This document shows, piece by piece, positions 1-11,153 of a stretch of 64,000 nt of DNA. Both the position numbers and the translations under genes were made by a program. Source of the stretch: Myrica gale. Its lineage: Eukaryota > Streptophyta > Magnoliopsida > Fagales > Myricaceae. The DNA lies in NCBI GenBank assembly GCA_963930655.1, contig OZ005617.1, forward strand, positions 15,280,068 to 15,344,067, given 5' to 3'. The stretch's first letter is position 1. Each line of letters opens with the position of its first letter. The notes under the pieces were generated by a model. It worked only from the letters and a program-made list of their open reading frames with translations, ran no database searches and was not told where the DNA came from.

Positions 1-42
1 TAAAATAAAATAAACGTTTAGGACAGAATACAAATGTTTAAC

Positions 43-170
43 CTGAAATTCCTCACTCACGAATAAATCACAGACACGAGTCCATTTTTCCTTGTTCATA
101 TCGGGATACAGGTGCTCTAGAGCATCCTGTATGTTGTGTTCATCGTAGACATCACAGTGATGCGATCCTC
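43..170 (-). pseudogene. Plant transposase (Ptta/En/Spm, Transposase_24-like) exon fragment
   Basis: Read on the minus strand, the frame holds the stretch MNKEKWTRVCDLFVSEEFQ, which resembles the start of the plant Ptta/En/Spm transposase domain (a KW..LC.LF..EEFQ pattern). It stops at CAG followed by GTTAAAC, a plausible splice donor, with the exon end at position 43. The rest of the domain would lie to the left, outside the window. No start codon for the whole protein can be assigned. This supports the CACTA identity of the surrounding element. The family call is from memory of the motif, without a search. Confidence 0.5.
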
Positions 171-539
171 AACCCGGTCGTAATCTGGTTGGAAATCAGC
201 CTGCTGCTCCAACGATAGAGCTAGAGCGAAAGATTGCTGGTACATGGACGCTTGCTCATATTTGGGAACATACACAAAAGCGTTTGCACGGTTAGAAAAG
301 GGTTCGCAAGGTTGAAAAGACGTTCGCACGGTTTTAACAGCCGTCTGCACAGATAATGACACCTATTCGAACGATGATTTATAAAAAGAAATATGCAAAT
401 TTAAGATAACATTGCGTCCAGTCTGCTTGATAGAGCGTCTGGACAAAGGAAAAATGACAACGTATCACTTTTGGGATACTAAAAGGTGTCCGAACAACGT
501 TAGATAGCTGCCTGAACAAAAAACATTGAAATAAACTAT

Positions 540-3420
540 TTAAATTTAATATAAAAGACGTCCGGACCGCTTTCATATATTATCCGGACACAATCAAAAT
601 GACAAAGTATCCCATTTGGGATAATACCAGGCATCCACACAACATTAGATAGCTGTCTGAATGGAAAACAGTGAAGTAAACTATTTAAATTTAACATAAA
701 ACACGTCTGGACCGCTTTCATAAAGGGTCCGGACACAATCCAAACGATAATGTATCCTATTTGGGATACTACCAGGCATTTGAACGACTGAACACAACGT
801 CCAAACGCCTGAACACAACGTTCGGACGTGACAGGGAAGACGACCGACTTAACTCAGTCATGGCAATGTCCCCCACCTCCCACATACTCCCAAAAATGCC
901 ACAAATCACAAACCAATACACTTAAAATAATCCTAACACTTAACACAATCAATTTCTACGTAAAAATCAATCAAAAAACACAATGTACTATACAAAAAAT
1001 ATGATTGAAATTCTATACATAAAACTATAAAAAAACCAAATTTTACTTCTAAAATCATGCTAAAAATGAACAAAACATACCTGGATGTGATTAAAGCCTC
1101 AATGGAATGAGTTTATGTTAATATTTGTGAAGAAAACAAGTGAGGGTTGTGAGATTTTTGATGATAAGACGTTCGGTGAAAATGAAAATCGCAAACTGTT
1201 CACGTTTTTTTGACAAGCCTGGGGCGCCGTCCTGATGGTTGTAACCCATTGGGACGTGTTTCAGCACACGTGGCCCAATCAGAGTCCTCCTCATTAAATG
1301 TCGAAATTTAAACCGTTTCGAATGGTTCGAAACATTAAAACTGTCCAGACGATGACGCAACATCTGGACAAAAGTCCCACCGCTACATGCAACATGGAAA
1401 GACACGTTTTGCTGAATAAACGGTTGTTCTCGTTCGGGCGTTGTACAAGTGGTTCAGACGTTGACAATTGTTTACAACCGTCGTATAACGTAAACACGTG
1501 TAAGCCATGTGACGGTTACACGGACGTCCGGACAGTTCTATCATCCATTCCAACAACGTTGTTTCATCTTACACGTCCTGACTGTATGCTTCTAAGTTAG
1601 AACGCCTACCTCATTAAACACGTGTATTCCATGTTGTTGCGAATAAAAGCGTCCGGACGGCGTTTTCGTTCGTTCCAACATAATCAATATATGTGATGCA
1701 TCCGAACGGAAAGTAACAACGTCCGGACGCTTAGCAGATTTATTTAACAATATTTTTTATTCTTTAATTGATTATGGATCCCTTTTAATTCACTCAATTT
1801 AATTTAGTTAAATCATTTAACTAACACAATGTAATTCAGCTTATAATTTTATCTTAAGTTATTTTACTCGGGACACATAAAAATATATATATAGTTAACC
1901 ATAATTTTATATTAAACATTCGTTATAACTAATCACCTATTTAATTATAATTACACTGACCGTTGCAATCTAATTGCTCTAACCGTTCCATTAAGATAAC
2001 ACTTGTACTAATCACCCATTTAATTGTACTAATCGTCCCTTTAAATTGTAATATATCTAAACTAACGAAAAAACATAATTAATATTAAATATCAAACAAC
2101 ATCCAAATAGCAAACGAAAAACACAATCATAATGTCTAGTACAAGCCAGAGATGGTACTTCTAAGGATAAGTAAAAAATAGCGATAAAACATAAACATGA
2201 GACTAGTCCTAATCACGAGCTTGTGGATCTAGATCTATTCCTAATCACGAACATGCGTCAAATGCTCCATCACATTATCCACCTGACTAGAGCTGTATCG
2301 AAACAGTATGGTCAGACTGGGCCAATTGGGACACTGGAGCTCCATGCACAACGAATGTGTCAGCTCCACTGTCGCTCAAATACTCCACCTCAATTCCACT
2401 AGAAAAGCGTCCGCCCAAGCTGGTCACTCTGTCTATGCCTCGACATTGGTGGTACTTCTCTTTGAGCAATCCATAGTCAACCTAGCAAAAACCATCCGAA
2501 CGTTCAAACGTAATTCAAACGATGACGTTTACATTTAGAAGTGTCCGAACAGTATTAAAAACGTTCGGACGACTATAGATAACTGTCTGAAAGATACTTC
2601 GTTGAACACAAACCAAATAGCGTACTTTTATGACACAAAGAACACGACAAAATGCAAAAGTATTAAAATGAAATGCGTGGAATTTAAAAGCAAACTCACG
2701 AAGAAGGTTTTACCGAAGTTGTTTGAGAGATCTCGAAATAAATCTCGAACGGGTAGTGAAAATGTTTGAGAGAAAATAGTGAAAGTGTGATTTTAACAAA
2801 GTCTGGCCGGTTAAATGACACAAGCATGCGTCTGCACGCTTTTTACAGGCGTTCAAACGTATCTTAACAGTTAGATTCACGCGTGGCCCAATCAAATTCA
2901 ACGTCGTTAAATATGCCCGATGTGAAAATCTTCTAGAACCTACATCGTCCGGACGGTTTCGACATCACTTGTGTGAAGTTTTCCAACGTGGAACCACACG
3001 ATTCATGGAAAAAGCATTCATACCTGTGCGGACATATTTTAGGCATTCAGACGGTGTTAGTTTTTGGAGTTGGAACGCTCATTTTTATGTCTGGACGAGA
3101 TTGAGTAGTTATGAAGATTTTTAATTTTATCTCTATGTGCTGACAATAATGTCCATGCAGACTCTGTAAAAATGACGTTCTAGGGGCTTGTAAAATTTGT
3201 GACGATTCTCATCGTCACTCAGTTATGATGATTTGGAATTTGTCACCCAGCAAAGTGTTTGAACGGTTTTTTTATGGGTCCAGACGGAAATTAAGTATTT
3301 GTGACGATTTTTATCGTCACTCATTCGCGACGAGGTGTATGTCGTCACACCAGAAATTCGTTCGAATGGTTTTGGGACCTATCCGGACGTTTTTGGCGTT
3401 TTTGAGTGATTTTGGGTGAC
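540..3420. repeat. Clustered palindromic CGTCCGGACG-type motifs
   Basis: CGTCCGGAC occurs at about 559, 1525, 1650, 1720 and 2946, and many variants (CGTTCGGACG, CGTCTGGACG, GTCCGAACG) lie between them in both orientations, since the motif is nearly self-complementary. CACTA elements carry short subterminal repeats that their own proteins bind; these motifs are the obvious candidates here, although the array reaches about 3 kb inward. That role is inference. Confidence 0.6.
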
Positions 3421-3515
3421 AAAAATAATGTTTTGTCATGGAAATGCCACTTTAGGTGACAAAATTTGGTTTGACACCCAAAAGTTTGTCACCTAAAGCT
3501 AAATTTCTTGTAGTG

Positions 3516-3880
3516 ACCACTGAGTTAATAGCCCTGTGTTTATCTCCAGCCGAGATCCTGTATCTCAAAATGAAACAAACCTCAGTCACTCTTTCCTTTT
3601 TTACGTGTCGATGACGTATGGCAACATGGGGATCAAAAAAATGAAATCTTATCCACTTGTTCCGATTTAAGAGAATAAGCTCATGAGCTTAGTATCACTT
3701 CACAATCGAGGAACAAAAGAAAATTTTCATCTCCAAGTTTAACCTAACAGCTATAACTCGCTTATTTTTTAGTGAAAAAGCAAACTCGAACCAAAAAATT
3801 CAAGACACACACTATAGTTCTCTTTGTAAAGTTGGTGATCCAGCATATCTTCGAGTACATCTGCGTTTTTACGACTTCAC
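3516..3880. other. Short interval without a gene
   Basis: This lies between the CACTA terminus and the next LTR-like sequence. I see no long open frame, no tandem repeat and no recognisable RNA gene in it. Confidence 0.5.
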
Positions 3881-4790
3881 TTTAGTCATTGTTAGTGTTT
3901 TAATGTTGGCGTAATTCCGTATCAAATATTAAATTCAAATTGAGTTGTATTTTAAGTTTGGTCAAAGTGTTCAAGAAATTAATAAGTATTTCAAAGTTTG
4001 AAAGGATAAGGACATCATCAAAATGAAGAGCTAAAAACACGGAGCTAGTGATACAAAGTCTCTGAAACTATTTTAAAATTTGGATTTTGAAATATTTCCT
4101 TCCTTTTAGAATTCTTCTTGAAATAGAACTCAACATACTTTATAAATACATATAAAGATCAACCAAGAAAATTTGAGGAGGTTCTTCTAAGATTTATTGA
4201 AGTCTCCTCATTTTAGAAAGAAAATTCTTTAGATATCTCTACTCATAAACTGTTCAGAGTTTCTCCAGTTATCTAGATTTAATCACCATTGAAACCAATC
4301 TTCTTGTGGGAGTTTGGCTGCTAGAGTTCCCGGTGTTGAAGAATAAGGACGTTCTTGAAAAGTTCATAAGAAGAACCTCAGAGAGCTGAGAGTTAACAGT
4401 AGGAAGCGAGTCTAGGTTGGATAACTTAGATTATTACATCAGGGTAGTTAGAGTCAAGCAACTGGATATTGCCCGTGTCTGAATCACCGTTGTAAGGTTT
4501 TACTTCTTTGTTAATTTCTGGTGGCTGCTAGCCCGGAGTGATTTTTCCTTTGAAAGGTAAGTTCAAAGGTTTTCCACTTCGTCAACAAAATCCTTGTTTT
4601 TTATGTGATTGATATTTGTTTTAATATTCTGCTGCATATATATTTTGTTGATTGATTTTTCAGATCTAGACTCAACAATTTGAGGTCTTGTTATAAAATT
4701 GTTATTGAATTTTCAAATAGAGGGGAAACACCTATTCTACCCCTATAGGTGTTAATAGGGTATAAACAGGATTTTTCGGTCACCAACCCT
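3880..4790 (+). mobile_element. Degenerate LTR-like sequence, possibly copia type
   Basis: The interval contains phrases I associate with plant copia LTRs: a start near TGTTAGTGTTTTAATGTTGG, the segment GCTAGCCCGGAGTGATTTTT near 4530, and AACACCTATTCTACCCCTAT near 4730. No second LTR copy, primer-binding site or pol frame is present, so it would be a solo LTR or a fragment. Boundaries are approximate and no target-site duplication was found. Confidence 0.35.
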
Positions 4791-4799
4791 GCCTTCAGC

Positions 4800-5848
4800 A
4801 TTCTCTTCCTTGTGTTTAATGTAACAACTTCAAGCATGACCAACTACGGCCAATAGCATTCACACATGATTGCAACCTTTTGTTCAGCCATTGTAACATG
4901 TGTGTCTCGTATAGGGCACAAGAGAAATGTCGATGATTTGGCCTCATCCTCACCTTCCTCCAACTAATGATCGATATATAGTTCGTTTCAAGGTTTCAAA
5001 CTCCTCGTACAACTACTAGAAAGTACTAACATGAACGTATCTTTTTGAGCCTAAAACTTAATTATCATCTTTCAACCTAGAAATGCTGAAATGCATTGTA
5101 AACGTAAAGCCAAAAGTACGTCTCAATTATGGAATCACTTCAGTTGCGTAGGTACAGCTCGTTACGAATAGAATAATCACTGTCCCCTGCATGCAGTAAA
5201 AGTTGATGTGCAATATATGTGTGGTACAAAGCTATCAAGCTATAACCATCAACTTTTGGTTTGCATTATATATATGTAGTGCATATCACTGATCACTAAC
5301 TATATATGCAATTAAAATAGACTTCGTGGTCCTAAAATATTTGATAACAATGCAACTTTGGGTGCATTAATTGATAGGTTAGATAGTGGTCCGAGATCAT
5401 GTCCACATGCATCTCCTAGTTGAAGAATAGTACCCAAATTTTCACAAAAATGTGACATTCTATATATATTAATACCCCTAAATATATAGAGCCGCGACCA
5501 AATGACCTGTGTGGGCTATTGATCGTATTCTAATCAAACTATCACTAACTAGTGCCTGATCTCTGTATACACAGGACTAAGACCTTTTTCACCACTCCAT
5601 TCTGGTCATTGTTTCATGCAAGTTGGCCCCCATAACATGAAACCAAGCAAAATAGGGCCGGCTGGACGTCGTAGATTATAAAATGTCTACAGTACGAGTA
5701 GTACTGTACCAAAATATCTTCTTAGGTAATGCACATGAAGAAACGCGTTGGAAAAAGGCAGTCTAAAACTATACCAAATATTTGGTAATTAAGGACTAAC
5801 CACGTGGAAAGCTATCATGCTAAACTTGCCCGTCAGGATAACTCTCCT
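4800..5848. other. Intergenic sequence, nothing identified
   Basis: AT-rich sequence with no long open frame. An 11 bp inverted repeat, AAAAGTTGATG/CATCAACTTTT, sits near 5196-5257 but is too short to call as an RNA precursor. Confidence 0.5.
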
Positions 5849-6025
5849 TAGGTCGTGTCCACAAACGCCGCTACAGACCCCCTATAGTAGCTGTCAGTGA
5901 CTGTCGCTACAAACACCCTTTAGCTGTGTTTTTTTACAAACGCCGCTAAAGGTCTAATTTTTAGCAGCGTTTGTGTCCAAACGCTGCTATAATTTAGGTA
6001 TCTACAGCGGCGGTCATAGGCGTAT
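5849..6025. repeat. Inverted GCCGCT-rich repeat, probable DNA transposon terminus
   Basis: Short blocks such as AAACGCCGCTACAG, AAACGCCGCTAAAGG, AGCAGCGTTTG and ACAGCGGCGG occur in both orientations over about 180 bp in otherwise AT-rich DNA. Plant CACTA and related DNA transposons often have termini of this kind. I cannot find a partner end, so the element type stays open. Confidence 0.4.
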
Positions 6026-7480
6026 TTATATATTATTATATTTCTTTTAATATATAATTTTATTTTGTCATGTATTTGAAAATTTTTATTTTAAAGGATC
6101 TACGTAATAAAATTTGGAATTAGAGGGAGTTTTATGAAAATTGAAGTTGTTATATGATATATTTTAAATTATACCTATGGTTGTTATAGTAACTGCATAT
6201 TTATTGACTAAATATAAGTAGTTTAGAAAACATCTATTATCATACTTATAATGAGCATATATATTTTGAATAATTAGTAATATAATACTATTTAACTAAA
6301 ACATATTATTTAATTTCAAACAATAATATATTGAGAGATTAGGTTATGCAATTAAAGTACATAACTTAATATATGGTCTTAGAGACTATGATTTAGTCAT
6401 TAGGTAAGTACATACATATAAAGTACTTAAGTTAATTAACGCATATAATGTCTATATATAATGTATTGTGACAACAATGTTATATAAATGTACCTGTAAT
6501 TTTTTTACTACAATGTGATATGTATAAGTATATAAGTGTACCCACATATATCCCGACTCAAGGTTGTTGTCTTGTCGCAGATGGGTAAAGAAAAATGATA
6601 TTTTAGTTTGATTTATTCTACTTTGTTATCTTAGTACCCGAACGGAGCACCAAGGTTTGTGTCGGACTCTGCGTGTTTGCCCCCATTTTCTTCTGGGTTT
6701 AAATATTTTCTCTTGTTGGTAGTTTTGCACTTATTTTTGTGTACTTCCATTTGCCACATATTTCCTATTGCTGTAGAATTAGTCATGGGCTCCAAATTGA
6801 TGAGCATTAGTTCAGATAAACATGGGCATCGATCATGATAATATGTTTTGGCCATCTCTTCATGATATTAAATTTGTTGTATTGTATGCCTTAGCAGAAT
6901 TTTAATGTTGCTATTTTAGGCTTCCTTTGGATTTGGCAGGGGTGCAACAATCTTTGATGTCGTTACACAGTGTTACTGCTTCTGCCTTGTTCACTTCGCT
7001 GTTGTCTTTGCAGAATCACAACTGGGGGTGTCTATCAGATGGTGACAACTAACTGTATCTTTTCATGTTGTGCTCTCAAACATCTTTGGTACCACTATTT
7101 TTAAGCTCTTAAGGGTCATTTGCTTCGTAGAGAATGGCACGAAGTGGCTGCTAGTTCACTACCATTTAAATTGTATTTTATTGTTGTCATGGGTGATAAT
7201 GGTTTGGATGGAAAAAGGAGGATTTCTCAGATACGTCTGTTAGTCTATTGAGGACACAAGGCAGTGTAGACCTAAATATGCAGAACATAACTTTTGAAGT
7301 TCTAACATTTTGGTGATAAAATGTATGACCTTTTTGTTTTGTAAGGTGTTGAGTGGATGTTTCATGTTTACTTTTTGTGGTTCGAACGGGAAGATAACTG
7401 GACTTCAGAGGGAAAATAAAAAGTGGACTCTTCCTTGAGCACAATAGAGATATTTTATGAGGTGGATGAAATTAATTAAT
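6026..7480. other. AT-rich interval without a supported gene
   Basis: Only short open frames occur, for example 74 codons on the minus strand at 6631-6855, without recognisable motifs or splice context. Base composition is strongly AT-rich up to about 6550. Nothing else stands out. Confidence 0.45.
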
Positions 7481-7485
7481 AATAC

Positions 7486-7815
7486 TAACCCACATTCGGT
7501 TGCTTAAGTGGTTAGGGAGCACCTAGGGCCATGTGGATTATAGCAGTGACTTAATTAGGAAGTTGAACTATGTGCCGTCTAATTTTCCTAGAGTTGACCG
7601 TGACATTGAGTTTAACAAGTGCAATCAAGCTGTGTCAGGTCAATTCGAAACAGTATTTTGAGTTAGCAAAAAGCAAGGTACTGAAATTAATTAATCCTAC
7701 AATTTGCTATCAAAAGACTATTTTTAATAGAATTATAGCTCACAAAATGAAGTGGATGAAATGATTAATACGAACCCACCCTAGGTTGCCTCAATGGTTA
7801 GGGAGCACCTTGGCT
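7486..7815 (+). repeat. Two copies of a tRNA A-box-like segment (possible SINE remnants)
   Basis: The phrase GGTTGCTTAAGTGGTTAGGG near 7498 and GGTTGCCTCAATGGTTAGGG near 7785 are diverged copies about 287 bp apart, each preceded by AACCCAC and followed by AGCACCT. They resemble the A box of a tRNA-derived SINE promoter. No B box (GGTTCGANTCC) follows at the expected distance, so these are at most fragments. Confidence 0.3.
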
Positions 7816-7899
7816 CAAAATGTTCAAACATTTTATGTCATTCCAATGTATATCATTAAATCCGTTTGATATACCCAGTCAGGAATAAAAAATAGCTAT

Positions 7900-8670
7900 T
7901 CGTACATGTTAGGAACGGTAACGAGAAACGTTCGAATGCAAAACTTCTAATTTTCTAGACAAAATAAAAAATGTTCGAACACGTTCGAACTACCACAATA
8001 CGCTCGAACGGTATAAATTTATCATTCGAACATGAATGTATCCCTGTAAACGGACAATTTTATCACTTTCGTTCGAATGAAAACTTTTACGGTGTTCGAA
8101 CGATGCATAAAAACTACGAAATTTACCAAACCAAAAAATCTCAATAAAATCCCAAAAATATGTTTTTTTTAGTCCTAAAACATGCATTCAACATCACCAT
8201 AAGCATTTAAACATCAATTTCGTCCACAAATTCAAACCACAACAACCAAAATTATATAGCTAAAAAACTAATAAATTAATTCATTAAATTGATTATTCTT
8301 ACCTCCAAAACACAAAGAAGTTTCATTTGAGTATTTTCCTACAACAATAAGACAAAAAATATAATATTTCAGCATAAGAAATACAAATTTGCAAATTTGT
8401 GGTGTTTTGAGTGTGTGGTGAGGGTGAAATCAGGTCTCACAGTTGATTCTATGGTATTTGAGTGTGTGTTTTCCTTTCGAATGCTGATGTTTACATTAGA
8501 ACGGTTCACGAAAAAATGGCAGCAAAAAAAAGCGCTTAAACTATCATTCGAACCCAATTTTCACACGCTTAAATGATTAGTTTTCTATCTGAACGGCGTC
8601 ATTAGTTTTGACTAACGTTCTAACAGTGATTGGAACTGCGTTTAACGTTTTATTGAAAATGAAACAGCGT
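7900..8670 (-). mobile_element. CACTA-related fragment with CGTTCGAACG motifs
   Basis: Motifs of the form CGTTCGAACG/GTTCGAATG cluster at 7928-8110 and 8476-8640, around an AT-rich stretch laid out like 840-1200 of the left-edge CACTA element. No terminal CACTA sequence was found, so the fragment is assigned only by motif and layout. Confidence 0.4.
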
Positions 8671-8807
8671 CGTGAATAAATTAAATAAAATTTTAATAAT
8701 ATGTAATTAAATTATAAATATAATTTTATTAACTATAGACATATTATAGCACATGTGTAGGCGTAATACTTCGTCCCGAAAAAGGTGTAAGTGAGTAATT
8801 CGAATTT

Positions 8808-9696
8808 TAAACGAAGAGATAGGGCGTAATCCTATATTTGATTTTTTGATAGAGGTTGAATCTTATTTTTGAATTTAAAGGTGCTGATATGGAGATGTGA
8901 TCTATATTTGAATATAAATGTTAAGATATGGATAAAAATTATTCTTATATTTGAATTTGAAAGATATAAATAAAGATCTTATGTTTGAATTAAAAATTGA
9001 TGGATAGAGGTATGTTTAAATTTTAAAAGTTGAAAAGATTGACGTTACTAAATGGTCGCAGAGAATGTATACTGTAAACAAAAAATTGGAATTGAGGTGG
9101 CGCTACTAGGTTCCAAGAGATTGTTCGGTAATTATTGGATAAGCTTTAAAGATTGATTAAGCGTTATAGGTAAGTGGTTTATCAATGAGATTTTATTCCT
9201 CTAAAATTTGTGGAATCTAAGTGCACGAAATGTTTAATTATTTTTAAACGAAAAGATAAAGCTTAATCCTATATTTGATTTTTGGATAGAGGTTGAATCT
9301 TATTTTTGAATTTAAAGGTACTGATATGGAGATGTGATCTATATTAGAATTTAAAGGTTTGAATATAAATGTTAAGATATGGATAAATATTAGTCTTATA
9401 TTTGAATTTGAAAGATATGAATAAAGATCTTATGTTTGAATTTAAAAGTGATGGATAGAGGTATGTTTAAATTTTAAAAGTTGAAAAGATTGACGTTAAT
9501 AAATGGTCGCAGAGAATGTATATTGTAAACAAAAAATTGGAATTGAGGTGGTGTTACTAGATTCCAAGAGATTGTTCGGCAATTATTAGATAAGCTTTAA
9601 AGATTGATTAAGCGTTAGAGGTAAGTGGTTTATCAATGAGATTTTATTCCTCTAAACTTTGTGTAATCTAAGTGCACGAAATTTTTAATTATTTTT
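8808..9696. repeat. Direct tandem duplication of a ~440 bp unit
   Basis: Copy 1 runs 8808-9244 and copy 2 runs 9245-9696, head to tail, with high similarity by eye over the whole length. Copy 2 carries an extra ~17 bp near 9345 (AGAATTTAAAGG region). Both contain GGTCGCAGAGAATGTATA and end in AGTGCACGAAAT followed by TTAATTATTTTT. No coding frame is conserved. It may be an internal duplication within a larger decayed LTR element that continues to about 10593. Confidence 0.85.
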
Positions 9697-10593
9697 ATAT
9701 TCTGTGAGATGAAATTGATTTAAAAGTATGTCTTTGTGCGAGATTAAATGTCTTCTCATTGGTGAAATAGATTTTTTAAAATGTGCACTATTTTTATATA
9801 GTTTTCATTTATTAAATGGGGAAAATGTAAAATTTTTTGATAAAGATGAAATTGTTTAGATTTCATGAGTTTGTTTTGAAATATCAAACTTGAAATGTTG
9901 GGTTGTTGGAATATTTTTATTTTGTGAGCATATTGTGAAAATTGTCCTTGCGCTTACGATATATCTTTGTGGTCTTTGTGGCCAATTTATCCTTGTGTTC
10001 TGTGTGTCCAATTCGATACCCCTTGTGCTATTTGGAGGTCTTTGTGGCATGGAGGTCTGTGTGACCATTGGTGATTTCCCTAAATTGCGCGGCCTTGGAT
10101 ATTTTTATTACAAAGTTGTATTTTTGGATTTTTGTATGGCTCACGGTGTTTTATTTTGGATTTTGGTTATTCTGATAAAATTTTTTTTTCTCCAACCTCT
10201 ATTGACTTACTACTTACTGAGCTAGTCAGAGCTCACCCCTTATTTTTATATTTTTCAGAGTTGGCAGAATTAGAGAAGTTCGAAGAGCTTCAGATATATT
10301 TTTGTTTCGAATGCATGTTTTGCAAGAGTGCATTTGGGGATTAATGTTAGGGAATTTGATATTGTATTATGTTGGGAGATTTTCATCGATATTGGAAATA
10401 TCGGATATGCTAATGTAAATTTTAGGGCTTGGATTGATATTTTTAGGTCTTTTTACGGTTTATGAATATTTTTCTGAGGTTGTACAATATTAGTTTTGAA
10501 ATATTGGGGCCTAGATAAATGATTATCCATGGTGAAAAAGCCTTATTTTATATGAAAATCTATCCATATGGAGTTTGGGCCCGAGGCGTTACA
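9697..10593 (+). mobile_element. Possible LTR remnant
   Basis: The stretch ends with TTTGGGCCCGAGGCGTTACA, a phrase commonly found at the 3' edge of plant LTRs, where ACA would be the terminus. The overlapping frames at 9890-10344 are T-rich and without motifs. No second LTR, primer-binding site or duplicated target was found, so this is a tentative solo LTR or fragment, perhaps including the tandem duplication just upstream. Confidence 0.3.
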
Positions 10594-10820
10594 GTAGGAC
10601 CATTAAAATATTTTTAGTACTCAGTTATGTATGAGTATCATAAACACACTATATTTATCTACATAAGTATGATATATAGTATATGTATTAAGTGTTGAGT
10701 GTAAAGTGTAAAGTGTAAAGAGTAAATAAATTTCATTTGTACTTCACGATGTCTAAGTAATTAAAAACACTTGTACGTTAAATAACATTTGTATGAGAGT
10801 CAAAAAATTATTATTCCTAC

Positions 10821-11018
10821 ATATTAAATAATATGTATAAGGTACTATATATATTAAATAACATGCACAAGGTATTATATATTAAATAACATGTATAAGG
10901 TACTATATGTTAAATAACATATATAAGGTATTATATGTTAAATAACATGCATAGGGTATTATATGTTAAATAAAATGCATAAGATACTATATGTTAAATA
11001 ATATGCACAAGGTACTAT
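10821..11018. repeat. Minisatellite, seven 28 bp units
   Basis: Seven tandem units of the form ATGTTAAATAACATGCATAAGGTACTAT (written here only as a unit) start at 10821, 10851, 10879, 10907, 10935, 10963 and 10991; two extra bases separate the first two. Units differ at a few positions. There are no spacers of unique sequence, so it is a plain tandem array and not a CRISPR. Flanking DNA is also very AT-rich. Confidence 0.9.
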
Positions 11019-11153
11019 TACATAATATGTATAGTAATTTTATATGATAACAAATATTTTATTATTTGTCTTCAGTTTATCATTATTTTCTATGATAATA
11101 TTTTATCGTACTATTAAAATATTTCATAATATCCAGCGTTATTTTATTTTTAA

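Larger units (their letters stand above)
1..3515 (-). mobile_element. CACTA (En/Spm) transposon, right part, truncated by the window edge
   Basis: The right end reads ...AAATTTCTTGTAGTG, whose reverse complement CACTACAAGAAATTT is a typical CACTA terminal inverted repeat. Coding remains lie on the minus strand at the left (a Transposase_24-like exon at 43-170, a coiled-coil-like frame at 2287-2469). From about 540 to 3420 the DNA is dotted with the near-palindrome CGTCCGGACG and variants. The same order of blocks, with clear similarity by eye, recurs at about 23450-26601, which ends in the same terminus. The left end lies outside the window, so length and TSD cannot be checked; the base triplet after the end is acc. 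All frames are short or broken, so this copy is probably inactive. Confidence 0.75.

Noticed and set aside
5196-5257. Inverted repeat AAAAGTTGATG/CATCAACTTTT as a microRNA precursor
   Set aside because: The stem is only 11 bp with a long AT-rich loop; too weak without small RNA data.
10821-11018. Regular 28 bp repeat units that could suggest a CRISPR array
   Set aside because: Units abut each other with no unique spacers and the DNA is plant nuclear; it is a minisatellite. The same applies to 30041-30154.
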